Below, in pieces: positions 1 through 8,082 of a stretch of DNA of 64,000 nucleotides. Below the pieces are notes generated by a model. That model ran no database searches. It had not been told where the DNA came from and saw only the letters and a program-made list of their open reading frames with translations. The stretch's first letter is position 1. Each line of letters starts with the position of its first letter. The position numbers were made by a program, and so were the translations under genes. Source of the DNA: Vallitalea okinawensis. Its GTDB lineage: Bacteria; Bacillota; Clostridia; Lachnospirales; PQDH01. The stretch is taken from the NCBI RefSeq assembly GCF_002964605.1, contig NZ_PQDH01000004.1:62001-126000 (forward strand), given 5' to 3'.

Positions 1-797
1 ATGGCAAATGGCGTCCAAAGGAATTAGATTTAGTCAAATTAAAAGAAATTTTATCTAAATGGCAAGTGGAATTAAAAGATCAAGGATGGAACTCTTTGTT
101 CTGGAATAATCATGATTTACCAAGAGTTGTTTCTAAAAGAGGGAATGAGCAAAAGTATCGTGTTGAGTCGGCTAAGATGTTAGCCACATTACTTCATTTC
201 ATGAAGGGAACACCTTATATTTATCAAGGAGAAGAGCTTGGGATGACTAATGTTCAATTCAATTCTCTGGATGATTATGATGATATTGAAACTATTAATT
301 TCTATAAGGAAAAAACAGAAGAAGGCTTTAGCCATGAGGAAATGATGAAAGCTATATGGGAAAATGGTCGAGATAATGCTCGTACACCAGTGCAATGGGA
401 TGCATCAGATAACGCTGGTTTTACCACAGGAGAGCCTTGGATAAAAGTTAATCCCAATTATACAACCATTAATGCTGAAAATGCTCTAAGTGATCAAGAT
501 TCAATCTTCTATTATTATAAAAAACTCATTGAATTGCGTAAGAATATGGATGTTATTGTTTATGGTGAGTTTGAGTTGATCCTAAAAGAAGATCTAAATA
601 TCTTTGCTTATACGAGAACATTAGGTGAAGAAAAGATATTAGTCATCAATAATGTAACAGACCAAGAAGTTACTTTTGAAAGTCCAGAAGCTTATGAAGT
701 TACTGAAACATTAATTAGCAATTATAGGGATGCAAAAGCGCAACCAAACTCAATGGTATTGCGTCCTTATGAAGCTGTTGCTTACAAAATAAAATAA
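1..797 (+). CDS. GH13 alpha-glucosidase (oligo-1,6-glucosidase type), C-terminal part
   Basis: The 3' end of a gene that starts before the window; the frame is open from base 3. The family (GH13, oligo-1,6-glucosidase/trehalose-6-phosphate hydrolase type) cleaves alpha-glucosidic bonds in short cytoplasmic oligosaccharides. The visible part begins in the late TIM barrel with GWNSLFWNNHDLPR, where the His-Asp pair belongs to conserved region IV. It continues through QGEELGM and the family signature GRDNARTPVQWD, and ends in a beta-sandwich C-terminal domain. No catalytic nucleophile or acid is in view because those lie upstream. A terminator-like hairpin follows at 852-877. The substrate (isomaltose, sucrose or trehalose-6-phosphate) cannot be decided from this fragment. 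Confidence 0.9.
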   Translation, partial: GKWRPKELDLVKLKEILSKWQVELKDQGWNSLFWNNHDLPRVVSKRGNEQKYRVESAKMLATLLHFMKGTPYIYQGEELGMTNVQFNSLDDYDDIETINFYKEKTEEGFSHEEMMKAIWENGRDNARTPVQWDASDNAGFTTGEPWIKVNPNYTTINAENALSDQDSIFYYYKKLIELRKNMDVIVYGEFELILKEDLNIFAYTRTLGEEKILVINNVTDQEVTFESPEAYEVTETLISNYRDAKAQPNSMVLRPYEAVAYKIK

Positions 798-851
798 TAT
801 GACTACTATATAAAAGTACAATATAAAATGATTAGATGAAATTAATAGAGT

Positions 852-884
852 GAGGTAGGATTTTAAAATCCTATCTCTAATTTT
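852..884 (+). terminator. Terminator-like hairpin after the GH13 gene
   Basis: A long stem pairs GAGGTAGGATTTT with AAAATCCTATCTC with one G-T wobble, and is followed by the U-rich TAATTTTATAG. It sits about 55 nt after the GH13 stop codon and probably ends that transcript. Confidence 0.6.
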
Positions 885-887
885 ATA

Positions 888-1085
888 GTGTAAGAAAGTA
901 CTGCGTTTTGCTCGCAAGGTACCATACTTTCTTGCACATACTTGAAACGTGACGTTAGTCACTTTTCTTGTGGAATAGGAAAGTCCGAGTTTTGCTCGCA
1001 AGGTACCGTACTTTTCTATTTCAGTTTTACCGTGGCGTTAGCCACTTTTGTACTGGAATAGGAAAGTTCGAGTTTTGCTCGAGTA
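888..1085. repeat. Tandem ~84-bp hairpin-forming repeat, about 2.3 units
   Basis: The segment GTTTTGCTCGCAAGGTACC starts at 904 and 989, and a shortened GTTTTGCTCG starts at 1072, giving a period of 85 and 83 bp. Between them lie two short palindromes, GTGACGTTAGTCAC (949-962) and GTGGCGTTAGCCAC (1032-1045), which differ by a compensated base pair. The TTGCTCGCAAGG segment is itself flanked by inverted arms: 888-900 with 925-937, and AATAGGAAAGT with ACTTTTCTATT in the second unit. No protein is evident in any frame. I do not recognise the family. Confidence 0.7.
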
Positions 1086-1213
1086 AATGGGTCAGTCATA
1101 CTCCAGTGTATAGTAGTTGGTAAGATGATAGAGGGAATGTGATAAAAGTGCACAAAATTATTCTGTTATTTGTCTAATAGTTATATGAAATTTCTAAGTT
1201 AATGGAATTGTTG

Positions 1214-1242
1214 TTGACTAATTTTAAAAATGCATGTATAAT
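1214..1242 (+). promoter_or_regulatory. Sigma-A type promoter for the GH4/PfkB/ABC operon
   Basis: TTGACT at 1214-1219 and a perfect TATAAT at 1237-1242 are separated by exactly 17 bp. Transcription would start near 1249, leaving a leader of about 250 nt before the GH4 gene. The first operator palindrome begins right behind the predicted start site. Confidence 0.75.
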
Positions 1243-1257
1243 AAGTTCATAGATAAT

Positions 1258-1271
1258 TGAAAACGCTTTCA
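1258..1271. promoter_or_regulatory. cre/LacI-family operator 1
   Basis: TGAAAACGCTTTCA, a 14-bp palindrome that fits the cre consensus bound by CcpA and related LacI-family proteins. It lies just downstream of the predicted transcription start, where binding would block initiation or elongation. Confidence 0.75.
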
Positions 1272-1295
1272 AGCTCTATATTTTTTTAAATTGCT

Positions 1296-1309
1296 TGAAA
1301 ACGCTTTCA
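1296..1309. promoter_or_regulatory. cre/LacI-family operator 2
   Basis: TGAAAACGCTTTCA, identical to the site at 1258 and 38 bp from it. Repeated identical sites suggest cooperative binding or looping by one regulator. Confidence 0.75.
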
Positions 1310-1326
1310 TATTGTTCAACTTTTCT

Positions 1327-1340
1327 TAAAAACGTTTTCA
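1327..1340. promoter_or_regulatory. cre/LacI-family operator 3
   Basis: TAAAAACGTTTTCA keeps the central CG and both half-sites with small changes from sites 1 and 2. It lies 31 bp after site 2. Confidence 0.65.
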
Positions 1341-1364
1341 ATCCTTCCAAATTCTTGACTCAAA

Positions 1365-1394
1365 CTTCAGGTAGAGTGAAAGCTCTATCTGAAG
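1365..1394 (+). other. Strong hairpin in the GH4 operon leader
   Basis: CTTCAGGTAGAG and CTCTATCTGAAG pair as 12 bp with one G-T wobble around a TGAAAG loop. There is no long U-run, so a terminator is uncertain. It lies between operators 3 and 4 inside the predicted leader, and could be an attenuator or a stabilising 5' structure. Confidence 0.5.
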
Positions 1395-1424
1395 ACCTAA
1401 TGTTTTACTCAATAATGAGTTATA

Positions 1425-1438
1425 TGAAAGCGTTTTTA
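1425..1438. promoter_or_regulatory. cre/LacI-family operator 4
   Basis: TGAAAGCGTTTTTA matches the same palindrome with two changes. It is 60 bp before the GH4 start codon, so it would act as a downstream roadblock site. Confidence 0.6.
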
Positions 1439-1497
1439 GTATAGATATAGGTTTATTTTAGTTCTAATAGAGGTATTAGAAAGCGAGGAGGAAGCTT

Positions 1498-2880
1498 ATG
1501 AAACTAACAGTGCTTGGTGGTGGAGGCGTTAGATCACCATTTTTAGCTAAATCCATTGTCAGTAATGCAGACATGGTAGGAATAAATGAAATTGTATTTA
1601 TGGATAACGATAAAGAAAAACTCTTTATATATGGTAAGATAGCCATGAATTTGGCTAAAAGAATTAATCCAGATATTAAGTTTTCTATAACAAGTGATGC
1701 TAAAGAAGCTTTAACAGATGCAGATTTTGTCATTACAACTCTAAGGGTTGGTGGCGATGAAGGTCGAGTAAGTGATGAGCGTATAGCATTAAATAATGGT
1801 TTATTAGGTCAAGAAACAACTGGTGCAGGTGGTTTTGCAATGGCCCTAAGATCTGTTCCTGCTCTTATTGATTATTGTCATTTAATTAGAGAAGTTGCGA
1901 AACCAGAGGCATTAGTTTTTAACTTTACAAATCCTTCAGGAATTGTTACGCAAGCATTAAGAAGTCAAGGATTTGATAACGTATATGGAATATGCGATGC
2001 TCCAAGTGAATTCATCAAACAATTACGTGAAATATTGGATGTAGAACCTGAAGATTTTGATATCACTTGCTTTGGTTTGAATCATTTATCTTGGTTTAAA
2101 GACGCTAAAGTAAAAGGAAAAGACGTGATGGGTGAGATTCTTAATCATCCTAAACTTTATACAGATACAGAAATGAGACTTTTTCAACCAGAGTTGACAA
2201 GAATGTCAGGAGATTTGTTATTAAATGAGTATTTATATTTCTATTATTATAGAGAGCAAGCCATCGATTCTATCAACAAATCCGGTAAAACTCGTGGTGA
2301 GACTATCTTAGAAATCAATAATCAAATGACTAAAGCTTTAAAAGAGATCAATATTGATGAAGATTTTGAAGAAGCATTTAAAATCTTTATGACCCATTAT
2401 TTAATACGTGAAAACAGTTATTTCTCTATTGAATCAGGTCAATTAAGACCTAAACAATTGAATGTACCTTCTGTTCAAGAAGTTATTGAGACGCCAGATG
2501 AAGGTGGTTATGCAGGTGTAGCACTTAACTTTGTCAGAGCTTACTCAACTGGAGAAAGAACCCTTATGGTATTATCTATACCTAATGAAGGTGCTATAGA
2601 AGGTCTAGCAGACGATGATGTGGTTGAAATTTCATGTGTTATTGATAAGAAAAAAGTGACACCTATAGCTGTTGGTGAAATTAAGGATATGCAAATGAAC
2701 CTCATTAAGACCATCAAATATTATGAAAGAAAAACTATCGAAGCCATTTTAAACAAAGATAGGGATATGGCAATTAAGGCATTAACAGTTCATCCGCTAA
2801 TTAACTCTTATTCTTTAGCGACTGAGCTAGTGGATGGATATTTAGAACAATACAAGGATTACGTTGGAGAGTGGAATTAA
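1498..2880 (+). CDS. Glycoside hydrolase family 4 (NAD- and metal-dependent)
   Basis: GH4 enzymes cleave glycosides or phosphoglycosides by a redox-elimination route that needs NAD and a divalent metal. The 460-residue length is normal. The N-terminus LGGGGVRSPFLAKSI is the dinucleotide-binding loop. NPSG follows mid-protein. Cys166 (GICDAP) and His196 (GLNHLSW) match the metal-ligand pair of the family. The ATG follows AGGAGGAAGC. It is the first gene of an operon with a PfkB kinase, an ABC importer and a PIG-L deacetylase, under four cre/LacI-type operators. That company points to a specific, perhaps amino- or acylated, disaccharide. GH4 covers alpha and beta glucosidases, galactosidases and glucuronidases, and the sequence alone does not settle which. 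Confidence 0.9.
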   Translation: MKLTVLGGGGVRSPFLAKSIVSNADMVGINEIVFMDNDKEKLFIYGKIAMNLAKRINPDIKFSITSDAKEALTDADFVITTLRVGGDEGRVSDERIALNNGLLGQETTGAGGFAMALRSVPALIDYCHLIREVAKPEALVFNFTNPSGIVTQALRSQGFDNVYGICDAPSEFIKQLREILDVEPEDFDITCFGLNHLSWFKDAKVKGKDVMGEILNHPKLYTDTEMRLFQPELTRMSGDLLLNEYLYFYYYREQAIDSINKSGKTRGETILEINNQMTKALKEINIDEDFEEAFKIFMTHYLIRENSYFSIESGQLRPKQLNVPSVQEVIETPDEGGYAGVALNFVRAYSTGERTLMVLSIPNEGAIEGLADDDVVEISCVIDKKKVTPIAVGEIKDMQMNLIKTIKYYERKTIEAILNKDRDMAIKALTVHPLINSYSLATELVDGYLEQYKDYVGEWN

Positions 2881-3800
2881 TGGCACATATTTCAGTATTT
2901 GGACAGATGAACGTTGATATAATATTTGATGAGTTCGGTCGTTTACCCGACTTAGGTGAAGAGGTTTTTGCTAAGAATTTCGATGTTCAGTTAGGTGGCG
3001 GACCTATGGTATATCCAATTGTTCTTAACCGATTAGGTATACCTGGACGTCTAGGGACTTTTTTAGGAGATGATTTAGCAAGTCGAATTGCTAAAGAACT
3101 TCTAGGACAAATGGATTTTAAAGACTATGTAAATTTTTATGAAGGAAAAGAAGGGCATCCTGTTGTTGTTACCAGTGTCCTATCATTTCCTACAGATCGT
3201 AGCTTTATTTGCTTTAATGAAGGGGTAAGGGAGAATTCACTTGATGATCAGAAAGTTTATGACTTTCTTACAGGATCAAAAGTTGTCTTTGCACCTCATG
3301 GGTTTGACGAAGTGATGATACGACTAAAAAATGAGGGGACAAAGATTATTTTTGATACAGGGTGGGAAGATGATCTGCATATCAGTATGTTTAAAGAAAC
3401 ACTAAAATATGTAGAGGTATTTACTCCTAATGATAAAGAGGCGCTGAAAATGACTGAAACCAACAACCTACAAGATGCGATTAAAGTTCTCGCTGAGTAT
3501 GTGAAGCATCCTGTTATAAGTGTGGGTGGAGAAGGTTGTTTAACCTATTATAACAATCAAGTTGTACATGTTCCCATGCCTGTTAAGTTTAATGCCATAG
3601 ATACAACAGGTGCTGGTGATAACTTTTTAGCTGGTATCATTTATGGTTTATATAATGATTGGGATATTATTAAGTCTATGCAAATGGGGAATATTCTAGG
3701 TGGCTATTCTACGACTGCATTAGGTTGTTATAAGGCTGGTATTACGTTAGAGGTTGCTATGGATTATATGAAAAAATATAAGTCTATCATGGCATCATAA
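2880..3800 (+). CDS. PfkB-family carbohydrate kinase
   Basis: Phosphorylates a sugar in the cytoplasm with ATP. The glycine-rich substrate lid GGGPMVYPIVLNRLG is near residue 40 and the C-terminal PfkB signature DTTGAGDNFLAGI carries the catalytic Asp. Length is about 306 residues, normal for the ribokinase family. The ATG at 2880 overlaps the GH4 stop as TAATG, with GGAG 11 nt upstream. An in-frame GTG at 2871 has no room for a ribosome binding site, so I prefer 2880. Tight overlap implies translational coupling and a shared pathway: GH4 releases a sugar that this kinase then phosphorylates. The sugar is unknown. Confidence 0.88.
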   Translation: MAHISVFGQMNVDIIFDEFGRLPDLGEEVFAKNFDVQLGGGPMVYPIVLNRLGIPGRLGTFLGDDLASRIAKELLGQMDFKDYVNFYEGKEGHPVVVTSVLSFPTDRSFICFNEGVRENSLDDQKVYDFLTGSKVVFAPHGFDEVMIRLKNEGTKIIFDTGWEDDLHISMFKETLKYVEVFTPNDKEALKMTETNNLQDAIKVLAEYVKHPVISVGGEGCLTYYNNQVVHVPMPVKFNAIDTTGAGDNFLAGIIYGLYNDWDIIKSMQMGNILGGYSTTALGCYKAGITLEVAMDYMKKYKSIMAS

Positions 3801-3828
3801 TAGCAAAACGTATTAAAGGAACTATTTA

Positions 3829-3874
3829 TTGGTGTATATGTTCTGGGTATATTGTGATACACTGAACGTATATC
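3829..3874 (+). other. Imperfect stem-loop between kinase and binding-protein genes
   Basis: GTATATGTTC and GAACGTATATCC pair with one wobble and a bulge around a loop holding GTATATTGTGATACAC. It lies in the 190-bp gap before the binding-protein gene. It may be a processing or partial termination site inside the operon, but this is weakly supported. Confidence 0.3.
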
Positions 3875-3996
3875 CTAAGTCTATAGGGGTTTATCGATAG
3901 TACAACGTAAATAGTATCCTTTATATAAATGTTCTCTAGGGAACAGTGTTATGGAGAATATTTTCTTCAATATTAAAAAAGGTGGAGGTAGTAATG

Positions 3997-5322
3997 ATGA
4001 AAAAAATTCTTTCTTTAACAATGGTAATCATTCTTGCAATGGCATTATTTGCTGGGTGTGCTAAGGATGAGGAAAAACCTTCAACTGCAGGAGATAACAC
4101 AAATAGCTCAAGCAGTAGCTCAGAAAAAAAAGAGAAGAAGGAAGTAGAAGAAATTACACTTGGTATTTGGGATGAAAACCAAAAGGATGCGCTTCAAGAA
4201 ATCGTAGATGCATTTAATGCTGAGAATGAAAGCATTCATGCAACAATTGAATTAACACCATGGTCAAGCTATTGGACAAAATTAGACGCTGCAGCAGGTG
4301 CAGGAGAAGCACCAGACGTATTCTGGATGAATGTATACTTACCTAAATATGTTGACGGTGGCGTGTTACTTCCTATGGATGAGTACATTGCAAGAGATAA
4401 TGTCAACACTGGCGACTATGTTGATGCAATTGTTAACACTTATAACTATGAAGGACAGCAATGGGCGATGCCTAAAGGTGTAGATTCAGTAGCTGTGGCT
4501 TACAATAAAGCAATCTTTGATCAATATGGCGTTGAATATCCACAAGATGGATGGACTTGGGATGATATGGTTGCTATAGCTGAAGAATTAAAAGCAGCAA
4601 TTGCAACAGCTAATGGTAGTGAGTACCCAATTTTAATGGAACTTGATGCTCAACCATCTCACTTCAACTTCGCACATCAAACAGGTGGCTATATCATTAG
4701 TGAAGATTTTTCACAATCAGGTTATAACCAACCAGAAACTGTAGAAGCTTATCAAAATGTTGTAGATTTATTAGATCAAGAATTATTAGCTCCTTATGTT
4801 GTTCTTTCTGAAACAAAAGGTACAGATTTATTCTTATCAGGTAAAGGTGCTATTGTTTTCTTAGGTTCATGGAAAGCTACTGTTTTAGAAGAATCTACAA
4901 TGGGACAAGAAGGCAATGTTGGACTTATTACAATGCCTAAACAAAGTCAATCTAATGCATCTGTATTGGGCGGTTTAGGTTATTCAATCTATGGTAATAC
5001 AGATCACCCTGATGCAGCTTGGGAACTTGTAAAGTTCATAACAGGTCCAGTGGGTAACAAAATTCAAGGTGAAGCAGGTATTGATATTCCAGCACATAAA
5101 GAATCACAACAATATTATTTAAATAACTTCCAAAACATCGAAACGGGCATTTTCTTTGATGCAGCTGAAACTGCGGTACCATTCCCAGCAGGTCCAACAT
5201 TAACTAAGTGGTTAGGACCAGTTAACGATTACGCAGCTCAAATATTTGCAGGTGAAATCACAGCAGAAGAGGGTTGTGCAAAGATTTACGAAGAAATGCA
5301 AAAGATTATTGACGAGGAATAA
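3997..5322 (+). CDS. ABC sugar transporter, extracellular solute-binding lipoprotein (CUT1)
   Basis: Binds an oligosaccharide outside the membrane and hands it to the permeases encoded next. The N-terminus MKKILSLTMVIILAMALFAGC is a lipoprotein signal with lipobox LFAGC, followed by a Ser/Glu/Lys-rich linker. The rest is a type-1 extracellular binding fold (WSSYWTKLDAAAGAGEAPDVFWMN near the start, and the DHPDAAWELVKFITG helix late). The start is 3994 or 3997 (ATGATG after GGTGGAGG); I choose 3997 for spacing. A longer in-frame version from 3946 would bury the signal peptide. A perfect 12-bp stem-loop follows, before the permease genes. It resembles the binding proteins at 42429 and 46246. 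Confidence 0.92.
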   Translation: MKKILSLTMVIILAMALFAGCAKDEEKPSTAGDNTNSSSSSSEKKEKKEVEEITLGIWDENQKDALQEIVDAFNAENESIHATIELTPWSSYWTKLDAAAGAGEAPDVFWMNVYLPKYVDGGVLLPMDEYIARDNVNTGDYVDAIVNTYNYEGQQWAMPKGVDSVAVAYNKAIFDQYGVEYPQDGWTWDDMVAIAEELKAAIATANGSEYPILMELDAQPSHFNFAHQTGGYIISEDFSQSGYNQPETVEAYQNVVDLLDQELLAPYVVLSETKGTDLFLSGKGAIVFLGSWKATVLEESTMGQEGNVGLITMPKQSQSNASVLGGLGYSIYGNTDHPDAAWELVKFITGPVGNKIQGEAGIDIPAHKESQQYYLNNFQNIETGIFFDAAETAVPFPAGPTLTKWLGPVNDYAAQIFAGEITAEEGCAKIYEEMQKIIDEE

Positions 5323-5367
5323 TAAAACCAAAGAAAAACTGAGTTTATAAAGAGTTAAGTTGAAAAA

Positions 5368-5408
5368 GGAATCATAAGTTTTCTGAAGCATAGAATACTT
5401 ATGATTCC
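5368..5408 (+). other. Perfect stem-loop between binding protein and permease genes
   Basis: GGAATCATAAGT (5368-5379) pairs perfectly with ACTTATGATTCC (5397-5408). No U-run follows, so it is not a standard terminator. Stem-loops here are known in other binding-protein operons to protect upstream mRNA and raise binding-protein levels above permease levels. Confidence 0.65.
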
Positions 5409-5479
5409 ATATTATCAAGAATATAAAACTTAAGAAGAAGCACTTAAGTTTAATAATACAGGGAGAAGGAGGGGTGAAA

Positions 5480-6379
5480 ATGGCACGTAAAAAATTATCG
5501 CCAATACGTAAGAATGAGATTAAATGGGCTTATATATTTATCGCCCCATTAATGATTGGCTTATTCGTTTTTTATTACTTTGCCTTTTTTCAAAACTTCT
5601 ATTATAGCTTTACAAAACTTGGGTCATTTGGGGCACCTGAATTTATAGGGTTAGATAATTATATTCGTTTATTTCAAGACGAAAAATTCTATCAAGCATT
5701 AAAGAACACATTAACTTACGTTGTTATCGGCGTACCATCCATTGTTATCCTATCAACTGGAGCAGCTATTTTAATTAATTCACAGATTAAAGGACGTACT
5801 TTTTTTAGAACAGCATTATTCCTCCCAGCAGTAACCATGCCTGCGGCAATTGGGTTATTGTGGAGATGGCTTTATAATTACGAATTTGGTATCATCAATT
5901 TTATACTTGGAAAAATAGGTTTAGACTCCATAGCTTGGTTATCCGATCCTGATATAGTTATCTATGCTATTACGATTGTTCTCGTATGGACCATGATTAG
6001 TACACAGATGATTATTATATTGGCTGGGCTACAAGGCATTTCAAAAGTTTACTATGAGGCAGCGCAAATTGATGGTGCAAATAAGTTCCAAACACTTTTT
6101 AGGGTAACCATTCCCTTATTAACACCAACACTCTTCTTTGTGACTGTAATGTCCATAATCAATGTATTCCAAATCTTTGACTTTATTTTCTTAATGATTC
6201 AACCTACGGCATTAAGTATGAAATATGCCATGTCATTGGTTTACTATTTCTATGATCGTGCATTTATAACATTTGAAAAAGGCTATGCATCAGCTGTTTC
6301 GATGATGTTATTTGTCATTATATTAGTGATTACATTGATTCAAATGAAATTACAGAAAAAATGGGTTCATTATAGTTAG
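5480..6379 (+). CDS. ABC sugar transporter permease 1 (CUT1, MalF/UgpA-like)
   Basis: Inner-membrane subunit forming half of the sugar channel. The N-terminus is cytoplasmic and basic (MARKKLSPIRKNEIK), then about six hydrophobic segments. The EAA loop YYEAAQIDGANKFQTLFRVTIPLL near residue 195 docks the ATPase. ATG 5480 has AAGGAGGGG seven bases upstream, whereas GTG 5474 has none at a usable distance. It pairs with the permease at 6387-7214 and the binding protein upstream. No ATPase gene lies nearby. Confidence 0.93.
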   Translation: MARKKLSPIRKNEIKWAYIFIAPLMIGLFVFYYFAFFQNFYYSFTKLGSFGAPEFIGLDNYIRLFQDEKFYQALKNTLTYVVIGVPSIVILSTGAAILINSQIKGRTFFRTALFLPAVTMPAAIGLLWRWLYNYEFGIINFILGKIGLDSIAWLSDPDIVIYAITIVLVWTMISTQMIIILAGLQGISKVYYEAAQIDGANKFQTLFRVTIPLLTPTLFFVTVMSIINVFQIFDFIFLMIQPTALSMKYAMSLVYYFYDRAFITFEKGYASAVSMMLFVIILVITLIQMKLQKKWVHYS

Positions 6380-6386
6380 AAAGAAG

Positions 6387-7214
6387 GTGGAGACTTTGAA
6401 TAAAAAAGGTAATACATGGATTTATATTATATTAATTTTAGCTGTAATTGCGACAGTAGGACCTTTTATATGGATGTTCTTAACGTCCATTAAAACTTAT
6501 GAAGAGGCTATTATGATTCCACCAATTATCTTCCCAGATACACTAAGGTGGGAGAATTATCAAATTGTATTAGAAAAATTCCCATTTGGGCGACTATACA
6601 TTAATACTTTCACAGTAGTTATAGCTGTAATCGTAGGTCAATTATTTATAAGCTCAATGGCAGCATTTGCATTTGCAAGATTAGATTTCCCAGGAAAGAA
6701 TGTTATTTTTGTTGGTATTCTAGCATTATTAATGATACCTGGACAGATCTTTTTGATTCCACATTATAATATTATGGTTGGGCTTGGTCTGACCAATACA
6801 TTATTTGCATTAATGTTACCAAGTTTGTTCAGTGTTTTTGGTGTATTTTTGTTGAGACAGTTTTTTATGTCGATACCAAAAGATTTGGATGAAGCAGCGA
6901 AAATAGATGGTTGTAGTTACTTCTCTATCTTTGCTAAAATTATCTTACCATTAGCTAAACCAAGCCTTGTTTCATTGTCTATCTTAACAGCTTTAGCAAC
7001 TTGGAAATCGTTAATGTGGCCAATTATCGTTAATAGATCAATTGATAAAATGACATTGTCAGCAGGTCTTGCTTTCTTAATCGGAGAGCATACCACTTAT
7101 TACGAGCAAGTTATGGCTGGTGGTGTTATAGCGGTATTACCAATGATTATTATCTTTATTATCTTCCAAAATCAAATTGTTGAAGGAATTGCATCTCAAG
7201 GGATTAAAGGCTAG
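6387..7214 (+). CDS. ABC sugar transporter permease 2 (CUT1, MalG/UgpE-like)
   Basis: Second channel subunit. It has six hydrophobic segments and the EAA loop DLDEAAKIDGCSYFSIFAKIILPLAKP near residue 170. Two starts are possible: GTG 6387 and TTG 6396. The sequence GAAGGTGGAG lies just before TTG 6396, so the shorter form may be the true one, but the difference is only three residues. It follows permease 1 by 7 bp and precedes the PIG-L gene by 15 bp, so the three are co-transcribed. Confidence 0.92.
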   Translation: METLNKKGNTWIYIILILAVIATVGPFIWMFLTSIKTYEEAIMIPPIIFPDTLRWENYQIVLEKFPFGRLYINTFTVVIAVIVGQLFISSMAAFAFARLDFPGKNVIFVGILALLMIPGQIFLIPHYNIMVGLGLTNTLFALMLPSLFSVFGVFLLRQFFMSIPKDLDEAAKIDGCSYFSIFAKIILPLAKPSLVSLSILTALATWKSLMWPIIVNRSIDKMTLSAGLAFLIGEHTTYYEQVMAGGVIAVLPMIIIFIIFQNQIVEGIASQGIKG

Positions 7215-7229
7215 AAGAGGAGTGGAATT

Positions 7230-7907
7230 ATGATCGATTTTTTAGTTGTTGGTGCTCATCCAGACGATGAGTCAGTGGTGACAGGCTTACTTTTAAAAGC
7301 TAAAAAGGAAGGGAAAAAAACAGGTTTGATCTGCTTTACTAAAGGGGAAGCAGGAGGCTTTGCAACAAAGGAAGATCGAGTTAGAGAGTTGAAAAATGCT
7401 GCAGAACTATTAGAATTAGATTATTTTAAGCATTTAGATCATCCAGATGCTGGGGTTGAATATGGGATTGAAGCAGTAGAGGAACTTGTTCCATTGTTGA
7501 GAGAAGCAAGTCCTCAAGTTGTATTGACAATTCATCCAGACGATTATCATCCCGATCACGTAGCAGTATCAAAGACAGTTGATCGAGCAGTGTTTGTAGC
7601 GGGGCTCAAGAAACATTCATCAGATGATAAAACATGGCATCCTAAGCAAGTACTCTACTTTTCACTGGATCCTCGTACCAATTCACAAAGACCTGATATG
7701 ATTATCGATATTTCAGATGTTTATGAGAAAAAGTTAGAAGTAGTTGGTTGTCACCAATCCCAAGGAATTGCGCAATTTGTTGAGTTAAGTGCAAAACAAA
7801 TGGGGATGTTAGGCGGCTTTGAATATGGTGAAGGCCTCTACATTCGTCAACCTTTTAGGTTAAGCGATATTAATGCATTATTAAGCCAGAATAAGATTGG
7901 TCGTTAA
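7230..7907 (+). CDS. PIG-L/LmbE-family N-acyl deacetylase
   Basis: Zinc hydrolases of this family remove acetyl groups from N-acetylglucosamine-type substrates. The zinc motif GAHPDDES is at residues 8-15, with AHPDD the family hallmark, and the second metal region HPDDYHPDHVAV is near residue 108. At 225 residues it is the usual size. It has no signal peptide, so it is cytoplasmic. It is the last gene of the GH4/PfkB/ABC operon, which suggests the imported sugar contains an N-acetyl group. Relatives such as BshB act in bacillithiol synthesis, but the sugar-operon setting argues for a catabolic role here. Confidence 0.87.
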   Translation: MIDFLVVGAHPDDESVVTGLLLKAKKEGKKTGLICFTKGEAGGFATKEDRVRELKNAAELLELDYFKHLDHPDAGVEYGIEAVEELVPLLREASPQVVLTIHPDDYHPDHVAVSKTVDRAVFVAGLKKHSSDDKTWHPKQVLYFSLDPRTNSQRPDMIIDISDVYEKKLEVVGCHQSQGIAQFVELSAKQMGMLGGFEYGEGLYIRQPFRLSDINALLSQNKIGR

Positions 7908-8082
7908 TGGGATTATCAAGCAATATGTGTTAAGATTAATGCAGAAGCTTAATATAAGAAAAATGATTTGTATTGATAAAAGAAAGTTGATGCAAAGTCA
8001 ATAATTAAGTACAATATATAGACGATAAGAATTAGTGGCTAACAAATTGGTATTGGTTGGTTGACATCAGGAGGAGTATACC

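Noticed and set aside
750-1001. Open frame of 83 codons on the minus strand over the hairpin repeats
   Set aside because: It covers the GH13 tail and the repeats, has no ribosome binding site and no recognisable protein pattern.
904-1080. Possible CRISPR-like array
   Set aside because: Only two full repeats plus a partial one, imperfect, with similar 'spacers'. This is a tandem hairpin repeat.
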